A DNA stretch of 5,356 nt from positions 1 through 5,356 of the forward strand of contig JAODNL010000196.1 in the NCBI GenBank assembly GCA_025465405.1. Reading direction: 5' to 3'. Source of the DNA: Pseudonocardiales bacterium (GTDB taxonomy: Bacteria; Actinomycetota; Actinomycetes; Mycobacteriales; Jatrophihabitantaceae). Under the pieces are notes generated by a model. The model made no database searches and was not told the DNA's origin. It worked only from the letters and a program-made list of their open reading frames with translations. Made by a program: the position numbers and the translations under genes. Below are positions 1 through 4,451 of the stretch, in pieces (the stretch's first letter is position 1; every line of letters begins with the position of its first letter).

Positions 1-67
1 AGGCACGCTCGTCGCGTGCATCGTCTCACCCGGCTTCGACTTCGCGGACTTCACCCTCGCGGAGTAG
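1..67 (+). CDS. Cupin (DUF985-like) protein, C-terminal end only
   Basis: The window opens inside a plus-strand reading frame with codons starting at base 2 and a TAG stop at 65-67, so 21 residues are visible. They end in SPGFDFADFTLAE. A TLVAC-x-VSPGFDF-x-DF ending is what I know from the last beta strands of small cupin proteins of the DUF985 (Cupin_5) type, related to yeast YML079w, which are double-stranded beta-helix proteins of unsettled substrate. The metal-site or ligand-site part of the protein lies upstream of the window and cannot be judged. The alternative is an unrelated protein with a chance match over a short tail. The frame itself is well supported by near-complete G/C at third positions. 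Confidence 0.6.
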   Translation, partial: GTLVACIVSPGFDFADFTLAE

Positions 68-68
68 A

Positions 69-130
69 GCGACGTCAGCGGCGCCGGGCGCCAGCGGTGT
101 CGAATGCCAGCGACCGCGACGTCAGCGGCG
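69..130. repeat. 15-bp direct repeat pair flanking a short spacer
   Basis: The 15-mer GCGACGTCAGCGGCG occurs at 69-83 and again at 116-130, 47 bp apart in the same orientation. The first copy starts one base after the cupin stop. The second copy contains the TGA stop (122-124, minus strand) of the serine-repeat ORF. Right after the first copy, bases 80-92 can fold into a small 5-bp hairpin (GGCGC/GCGCC) with a 3-base loop, which could help end cupin transcription but is too short to call a terminator. The repeat may simply reflect the GC-rich, low-complexity nature of this stretch. Confidence 0.35.
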
Positions 131-382
131 GCAGCGACCTCGGCGGCCCAGCACGCCCCGACGCGCGCGGGCGGACATGATCGAACGGTCGGACACCGCC
201 GACATGATGGAGCCGACGGACAGCACCGAGCCGATCGAGAACGCCGACAGCGCCGAGCCGATCGAGCCGATGGACAGCACGGATCCCACCGAACCGATCG
301 AGAGCATCGATCCTCTGGAGCCGATGCACAGGACGGAGTCCTGCGAGCGGATCGACCAGCGCGAACCGGAGGCTGAGACCAC
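122..382 (-). CDS. Hypothetical protein with serine at every third residue
   Basis: No function is recognised. The minus-strand frame from GTG at 382 to TGA at 122 would encode 86 residues. From residue 7 to residue 70 every third residue is Ser, with a single Cys (residue 19) in place of one, giving 22 consecutive x-x-S triplets such as IGS-VGS-VLS-IGS-IGS-ALS. The x positions are mostly Ile, Val, Leu, Ala, Met and Gly. The last 16 residues are strongly basic, with 8 Arg. The frame is open further upstream, but the only earlier start is an ATG inside tRNA-Thr, so GTG 382 is the first usable start. It lies just before the array. A Shine-Dalgarno-like GGAG is about 20 bases away, which is too far. 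I have the impression of similar 'hypothetical' proteins in other actinobacteria but cannot confirm it here. The opposite strand (177-395, 72 residues, Asp/Glu every third residue) is the competing reading. Expression is unproven. Confidence 0.35.
   Translation of the reverse strand: MVSASGSRWSIRSQDSVLCIGSRGSMLSIGSVGSVLSIGSIGSALSAFSIGSVLSVGSIMSAVSDRSIMSARARRGVLGRRGRCRR
173..364. repeat. 9-nucleotide-period array (about 21 units)
   Basis: On the plus strand the dinucleotide GA recurs every 9 bases, with one exception (CA at 327-328), over about 192 bp. The intervening 7 bases vary but favour GCCGAT- and CAGCAC-like words, for example GAGCCGATC. A looser higher-order period of 27 bases (three 9-mers) is visible in the middle. 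Translated on the minus strand the units become x-x-Ser; on the plus strand they become (Asp/Glu)-x-x. Divergence between units argues for an old array kept in phase rather than a fresh slippage product: no insertion or deletion breaks the 9-base register. Confidence 0.7.
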
Positions 383-488
383 GGGTGAATTCTGAGCCGG
401 CGCTCCGACCGCGTCCAGACGGCGGTCAGCAAATCCGATCAGGCAACGGGTGTGACGCGGAGCCGCTGAACGAAGACTCGAGCGCGGA

Positions 489-514
489 CCCGCTTCGGCC
501 GGAGCCGAACGGGG
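489..514 (-). terminator. Hairpin just 3' of tRNA-Thr
   Basis: Read on the minus strand, directly after the tRNA discriminator base, the sequence gives a stem TTCGGC/GCCGAA with a TCCG loop, and an outer CCC/GGG helix separated by a 2x2 internal loop. There is no U-run after it, which is usual for terminators in high-GC actinobacteria. Its position at the tRNA 3' end suggests termination or 3' processing of the tRNA transcript. The stem is only moderately strong. Confidence 0.35.
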
Positions 515-588
515 AGCCGCCTCGGGGAATCGAACCCCGGACCTACGCATTACGAGTGCGTCGCTCTGTCCGACTGAGCTAAGGCGGC
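515..588 (-). tRNA. tRNA-Thr, anticodon CGT
   Basis: The minus strand folds into a complete cloverleaf of 74 nt. It has a perfect 7-bp acceptor stem GCCGCCT/AGGCGGC, a D stem GCTC/GAGC, an anticodon stem ACGCA/TGCGT with loop CTCGTAA (anticodon CGT, reading ACG Thr codons), a 5-nt variable loop AGGTC, and a T stem CGGGG/CCCCG with loop TTCGATT. The discriminator base is T, and CCA is not encoded because the next bases are CCCC. The gene stands alone between the VOC gene upstream and the serine-repeat ORF downstream. It serves ACG, one of the two Thr codons expected to dominate in a genome this GC-rich. Confidence 0.96.
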
Positions 589-603
589 GTGTGCGCGGGC
601 ATG

Positions 604-638
604 CCGGCGCGACGCGTCAGTCTAACGTGTCGCGCCGG
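604..638 (-). terminator. Long hairpin between the VOC gene and tRNA-Thr
   Basis: Bases 604-613 (CCGGCGCGAC) pair perfectly with 629-638 (GTCGCGCCGG). After one imperfect pair the stem continues with three more pairs up to a 7-base loop (618-624), about 14 positions in all. It lies 16 bp past the VOC stop and ends 15 bp before the tRNA 5' end, both on the minus strand. The simplest reading is a U-less intrinsic terminator for the VOC transcript. The imperfect pair is G-U on the plus strand but C-A on the minus strand. The loop reads TAGACT on the minus strand, a possible -10 element for the tRNA, so terminator and tRNA promoter may overlap. Confidence 0.45.
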
Positions 639-654
639 AACGCCCGGACGTCAG

Positions 655-1434
655 CTACTCCTGCGAAGCGGGCTTGATCAGGGAGAACATCGCGCCCTGC
701 GGGTCGGCGACGTCGCCCCAGCGGCCGTAGGGCATGTCCTGCGCCGGCCGCAGCACCGTGCCGCCGAGTTGCACGGCCTTCGCGATCGCGGCGTCCGTGT
801 CGTCCACGGCGAAGTACACCCGCCAGTGCGGCGGCATCTGCGCCGGCACGTCGGGCGGCATGCTGCCGATGCCGCCCACGGTGTTCCCGTCGACCTCGAT
901 CGTTGCGTACTGGAAGTTCTCGTCGCCGAGCTCGGTGTAGGTGTAGCCGAAGACGCTCGCGTAGAAGTTCTTCGCGGCGTCGTAGTCGCGGGTCAGCAAC
1001 TCGTTCCACGAGAGGGTGTTCGGCTCGTTGGCAATCTGGACGCCGAAGTGCGACTTGCCCTGCCAGACGCCGAACGTGCCACCCGTCGGATCCTGCGCGA
1101 CGCACATCACGCCGATGTCGAGCACGTCGAACGGGGGCTGGACCACGGTGCCACCGGCCCCGGAGATCTTGTCGGTGGTGGCCGCGACGTCGTCGCTGGC
1201 GAGGTAGGTGGTCCAGACCGGCGGGTGCTCCATGCCCGGCTGCATCGGGCCGAGCCCCGCGACCGAGCGGCCGTCGATCTCGGCCATGACGTAGCCGCCG
1301 GTCTCAGGAGCGCCCACCGTGACCTGCCAACCGAAGAGCTGCTCGTAGAACCGCGTTGCGGCATCGATGTCGGTGGTCATCAGGTCTACCCAACACGGTG
1401 TGCCGGCCGGCCAGGGGGTGTCACGGACGGTCAT
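655..1434 (-). CDS. Two-domain VOC (glyoxalase/bleomycin-resistance fold) protein
   Basis: The protein is 259 residues, with two tandem vicinal-oxygen-chelate domains at about 10-127 and 137-256. Each opens with a similar strand-helix block: PCWVDLMTTDIDAATRFYEQLFGW (in pieces at 13-36), and LSWNELLTRDYDAAKNFYASVFGY (at 141-164). Each closes with a DP-x-G segment (115-118 and 244-247). Length and sequence resemble the mycobacterial Rv0577/TB27.3 (CFP32) group. The His and Glu ligands of true glyoxalase I are not evident at the expected strand positions, so a binding or non-glyoxalase role is more likely than methylglyoxal detoxification. There is no signal peptide, so it should be cytosolic. 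The ATG at 1434 is preceded by a strong GGAGGA (1439-1444), which fixes the start. It is a single gene, divergent from the GDPD gene and followed by a hairpin. The substrate is unknown. Confidence 0.93.
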   Translation of the reverse strand: MTVRDTPWPAGTPCWVDLMTTDIDAATRFYEQLFGWQVTVGAPETGGYVMAEIDGRSVAGLGPMQPGMEHPPVWTTYLASDDVAATTDKISGAGGTVVQPPFDVLDIGVMCVAQDPTGGTFGVWQGKSHFGVQIANEPNTLSWNELLTRDYDAAKNFYASVFGYTYTELGDENFQYATIEVDGNTVGGIGSMPPDVPAQMPPHWRVYFAVDDTDAAIAKAVQLGGTVLRPAQDMPYGRWGDVADPQGAMFSLIKPASQE

Positions 1435-1587
1435 GTCGTCCTCCGCTCTGAGGGATGTACCTGGAACCTAGGACCAACGTCTGACAACCGGAAGGCGACG
1501 CCGAACCTCGTCCGCGGGAAGCTTGGGTGAACGCTCGGCTAACCCGGGCCGATTAGGCGCCTCCGGGCTCGATGTGTAGCTCACAGT
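1435..1587. promoter_or_regulatory. Divergent intergenic region (VOC / GDPD promoters)
   Basis: This 153-bp gap separates two genes transcribed away from each other, so both promoters should lie here. For the VOC gene (minus strand) a TAGGTT hexamer at 1465-1470 is a plausible -10, giving a leader of about 24 nt. A TTGTCA further upstream resembles a -35 but is badly spaced (11 bp) from it. For the GDPD gene (plus strand) TAGCTC at 1577-1582 sits about where a -10 would fall if transcription began at or next to the GTG start at 1588. No convincing operator palindrome was found. All elements are weak matches read by eye. Confidence 0.3.
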
Positions 1588-2406
1588 GTGATCGTGCGCA
1601 TCGGCTACCGAGATCAGCGCGGGCCGCTGGCGATCGCCCACCGGGGCGGGGCCGGGCTCGCGGCCGAGAACACCCTCGAGGCGTTCCGCCGCGCGCACGC
1701 GCTCGGGGTGCGCTGCCTGGAGACCGACGTCCGTGTCAGCCGCGACGGCCAGCTCGTGGCCTTCCACGACGCCACGCTGCGACGGGTCACCGGCGCACGC
1801 GGTCGGGTCGGCACCCGGACCCTCGCCGAGCTCTGCGCCCTGCCGGTGCTCGGCGGCGGCTCGATCCTGCCGCTGGCCACCCTGCTGCACGCGTTTCCGG
1901 ACGCGCGGTTCATCATCGACGTCAAGGAGCGCGCCGCGGTCGAGCCGCTCGCCCGGCTGCTGCGGGACTCGGACGCTGCGGCGCGCGTGTGCGCGGCGGG
2001 TGCATGGGACTCGTGGCTGCTGCAGCTGCGGGCTCGCGTCGGCCCCCAGCTCACGACCGCACTGAGCTGGCGTGCGCTCGCCCGACTGGTCACCTCGTCC
2101 CGGCCCGCCCGGCGTGCAGCCTCGCTGGACGAGGGCGCCGCGTGCTACGCACACGTTCCGCTTCGGTTCGGCCGGCTTCCGGTGTTCGCCGACGACGTCG
2201 TCGCCCGGGCACATGCCTCGGGCGTGCGCATCGTCGTCTGGACGGTGAACGAGCCGGACACCATGCATCGCCTGCTCGACGCGGGCGTCGACGGTGTGAT
2301 CACCGACCGTCCTGACCTGCTGCGCGAGGTGCTCATCGCGCGTGGACAGTGGCAGCCGCCCGAGACCTACGGCGCGTCGGTGACGGCGTCCGATCTCGTC
2401 TCGTAA
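1588..2406 (+). CDS. Glycerophosphodiester phosphodiesterase family protein
   Basis: The protein is 272 residues and belongs to the GDPD TIM-barrel family, which hydrolyses glycerophosphodiesters to glycerol-3-phosphate and an alcohol. The N-terminal signature is present: HRGG at 18-21 (catalytic His18), ENT at 27-29, metal ligands in LETDVRVSRDGQLVAFHD (44-61: Glu45, Asp47 and the second catalytic His60), then DVKE at 111-114 and VVWTVNE at 216-222 near the barrel end, followed by DGVITDRPD. No signal peptide or membrane segment is seen, so it is probably a cytosolic enzyme of phospholipid turnover. GTG 1588 is the first start after an in-frame TAA at 1540. No Shine-Dalgarno precedes it, so a leaderless transcript is possible. 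GTG 1594 is an alternative start. The last 40 bases overlap the 3' end of ricT on the other strand. The exact substrate cannot be told. Confidence 0.93.
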   Translation: MIVRIGYRDQRGPLAIAHRGGAGLAAENTLEAFRRAHALGVRCLETDVRVSRDGQLVAFHDATLRRVTGARGRVGTRTLAELCALPVLGGGSILPLATLLHAFPDARFIIDVKERAAVEPLARLLRDSDAAARVCAAGAWDSWLLQLRARVGPQLTTALSWRALARLVTSSRPARRAASLDEGAACYAHVPLRFGRLPVFADDVVARAHASGVRIVVWTVNEPDTMHRLLDAGVDGVITDRPDLLREVLIARGQWQPPETYGASVTASDLVS

Positions 2407-3206
2407 GCCTTCCGCGAGGAACACACCGACGCCAGGGCGCACGCAGTCCGGCGGCCGTCGGCAGCCATCCGGACCACGACCTCCTGCCCGGGCACGTTGT
2501 GCCCGACGACCGTCCCGTCGCCCTCAGGAGTCTCGACGGCCTCCCCGACCGCCGGCGCCTCGGCGGCGAAGTCCTGATACAGCGGGTGCTCGTACTTCAG
2601 GCAGCACATGAGCCGTCCGCACGCGCCGGAGATCCGCAGCGGGTTCAGCGGCAGGTCCTGGTCCTTCGCCATCCGCACGGACACCGGCTCGAAGTCGACC
2701 AGGAACGTCGAGCAGCACAACTCCCGCCCGCAGGACCCGATGCCGCCGGTGAGCCGGGCCTCGTCGCGCGCCGACAGCTGCCGCAGCTCGACCCGGCCGT
2801 TCATCGTGGCGGCCAGATCGCGGACCAGCGCGCGGAAGTCGATCCGGTGTGGCGCGGTGAAGTAGATCGTGGTGAGGCTGGTGTCGCTGGCGTAGTCGAC
2901 GCCGCTTACCTTCATCGGCAGGTCGTGCTCGCGCACCAGTCGCTTGGCCGCCACCCGTGCGGCCGCCCGCTTCTTGCGGCTGACGTCGGCCGCGGCGAGG
3001 TCGCCCGGCCCGGCCATGCCGGTCAGCGCGGGCAGCCGCCCGATGTCCTCGCTGACCCACTGTGGCGCCCACATGACCTCGGCGACCTCGGCGCCCGCGT
3101 CCGTGGGATAGAGCACGTGGTCGCCGACCTGCGGGCTGAGCTGGCCCGGGTCGGCGTAGTACAGCCGTCCCTGTCGCTGGAAGACGACGGCACAAATCAT
3201 CGCCAC
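2367..3206 (-). CDS. ricT: PSP1 domain protein, RicT/YaaT family
   Basis: RicT (YaaT) in Bacillus acts with RicA and RicF as an Fe-S-containing complex that influences RNase Y processing. The family is also known as PSP1 C-terminal domain proteins. Numbering from GTG 3215, an N-terminal region with GRLYYADPG (16-24) is followed by the hallmark core GGIGSCGRELCC (157-168) and PLNPLRISGACGRLMCCLKYEHPLY (189-213, in pieces). This gives two C-x4-CC motifs (Cys162, 167, 168 and 199, 204, 205), the likely cluster ligands. The C-terminus looks like a small beta domain (about 224-262). The gene is last in the tmk-holB-ricT operon, 42-51 bp after holB. Three starts are possible: GTG 3215, GTG 3206 and ATG 3200. 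I chose 3206 because AGGG lies 8 bases upstream of it and 3215 has no usable ribosome site. The cellular role in actinobacteria is not established. Confidence 0.93.
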   Translation of the reverse strand: MAMICAVVFQRQGRLYYADPGQLSPQVGDHVLYPTDAGAEVAEVMWAPQWVSEDIGRLPALTGMAGPGDLAAADVSRKKRAAARVAAKRLVREHDLPMKVSGVDYASDTSLTTIYFTAPHRIDFRALVRDLAATMNGRVELRQLSARDEARLTGGIGSCGRELCCSTFLVDFEPVSVRMAKDQDLPLNPLRISGACGRLMCCLKYEHPLYQDFAAEAPAVGEAVETPEGDGTVVGHNVPGQEVVVRMAADGRRTACALASVCSSRKAYETRSDAVTDAP

Positions 3207-3257
3207 GCCGGACACCCTAGCCCGATCCGGCGCCGCATCCCCCGTCCGAGGACCCGA

Positions 3258-4451
3258 TCAGGGCAGGCGGAGCGCGGCGGTCATCGCCTCGACGGCGATG
3301 CGGGGCTTGACGTTCAGCTCCAGCGCCTCACGGCAGGCCAGCACCGAATCCAGCCGCCGGAGAACTCCGGCGGCGTCCACCTGGACGGCGACGGCACGCA
3401 CGTCGTCGTCGAAGTCGGGGTGAGCGGGCGGCACGTCCGAGCCGGCGTGTATCAGGAGCACGTCGCGATAGAACGCGGCGAGGTCCACCAGCGCCCGATC
3501 GAGAGCGTCGCGCTGCGCGCGGGTGGCCCGCGACTTCTGGCGCCGCTCCAGCTCCTTGATCGCCCCGGTCATCCCGCGCGCGGCCGTCGCCGCGCCCTTG
3601 CCGGTTCCGCCGGCACCGAGCGCGGTTTGAAGTGCCTCCGTCTCGTCCGAATCGAGCTCGGCCGACAGTGCGGAAGCCTCCGCCTCCGCCGCGTTGACGA
3701 GATGGTCAGCGGCCTCGAGGCAGGCCCGCAGCGAGGACAGGGACGCGGGGATGGCGAGCACTTCCGCGCGACGGTCTCGGGCATCGCCGTCACGCACGAG
3801 CCGCCGGGACCGGCCGATGTGGCCCTGCCCGGCCGCGGCCGCCCAGCGTGCCGTCGGCTCGTCGAGCCCGTCGCGTTCCAGCACGGCCGCCACCGCCGCG
3901 GCCGGCGGCGTGCGCAGCGCCACCAGGCGGCACCGGGACCGGATCGTCACCGAGACGTCGTCGGGGTGGGTCGACGGCGCGCAGAGCAGGAAGACGGTGC
4001 GCTCGGGCGGCTCCTCGACGGCCTTCAGCAGGGCGTTCGCGGCCTGCTCGGTGAGCCGGTCGGCGTCCTCGATCACCACGACCTGCCACCGCCCCAGCGA
4101 CGGCCGGCGGGCGGCGGTTCCGACGACCTGGCGCATCTCCTTGACGGAGATGGACAAACCGTCAGGCACCACCGAGTGGACGTCGGGATGGCTGCGCGAG
4201 TGCACCGTGTGGCAGGCCGAGCACACCCCGCAGCCGGGATCGTCGGAACGCTCGCATTCCAGTGCCGCGGCGAATGCTCGCGCGGCTACCGACCGTCCCG
4301 ACCCCGGCGGGCCGGTGAACAGCCACGCGTGAGTCATCGCCCCCGGAGGGACGGGTTGGTCGCGCGTGAGTGCCACAGCGGCCGCGGATGCGTCGCGCAG
4401 GATCGCGACGGTGTCTTCCTGCCCGACCAGGTTGTCCCAGACGGCGCTCAC
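3258..4451 (-). CDS. holB: DNA polymerase III subunit delta' (clamp loader)
   Basis: The protein is 397 residues and forms the delta' subunit of the clamp-loader complex, which loads the beta sliding clamp during replication. In order: the N-terminal WDNLVGQ (5-11), a P-loop GPPGSGRS (47-54) with Arg instead of the usual Lys, a four-Cys zinc module (Cys66, 74, 77, 80, with CGVCSACH), a Walker-B-like VVVIEDAD (about 124-131), the ALLKAVEEPP helix (140-149), and the SRC motif (172-174), the arginine finger acting on the neighbouring ATPase subunit. The remaining 200 residues match the helical lid and collar region in length. The GTG start at 4451 overlaps the tmk TGA as GTGA, implying translational coupling. 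The frame is open further upstream, but that part lies in tmk and is Arg/Ala-rich nonsense. Delta' is normally ATP-inactive, which fits the altered P-loop. Confidence 0.94.
   Translation of the reverse strand: MSAVWDNLVGQEDTVAILRDASAAAVALTRDQPVPPGAMTHAWLFTGPPGSGRSVAARAFAAALECERSDDPGCGVCSACHTVHSRSHPDVHSVVPDGLSISVKEMRQVVGTAARRPSLGRWQVVVIEDADRLTEQAANALLKAVEEPPERTVFLLCAPSTHPDDVSVTIRSRCRLVALRTPPAAAVAAVLERDGLDEPTARWAAAAGQGHIGRSRRLVRDGDARDRRAEVLAIPASLSSLRACLEAADHLVNAAEAEASALSAELDSDETEALQTALGAGGTGKGAATAARGMTGAIKELERRQKSRATRAQRDALDRALVDLAAFYRDVLLIHAGSDVPPAHPDFDDDVRAVAVQVDAAGVLRRLDSVLACREALELNVKPRIAVEAMTAALRLP

Noticed and set aside
104..376. Other open frames through the 9-bp array (for example 104-376 plus and 75-329 minus)
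   Set aside because: A period of 9 bases keeps every frame open and repetitive; these have Arg/His/Ala-rich composition and poor starts.
383..550. N-terminal extension of the Ser-repeat ORF to the ATG at 550
   Set aside because: The start would lie inside tRNA-Thr and the added 56 residues lack the periodicity.
515..588. tRNA-Thr as an integration site for a mobile element
   Set aside because: No integrase, no duplicated tRNA 3' end and no phage-like gene is visible on either side within the window.
1462..1477. CCTAGG-centred palindrome as an operator in the divergent region
   Set aside because: Only 5 of 8 half-site positions are symmetric, which is not convincing for a regulator site.
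589..1530. A 313-codon plus-strand frame opposite the VOC gene
   Set aside because: It begins beside the tRNA 5' end, runs antisense to a well-supported gene with a strong ribosome site, and shows no domain.
1468..2442. A 324-codon minus-strand frame opposite GDPD
   Set aside because: The plus strand has all GDPD motifs in order; the minus frame has only Arg/Ala/Gln-rich composition and spans a promoter region.
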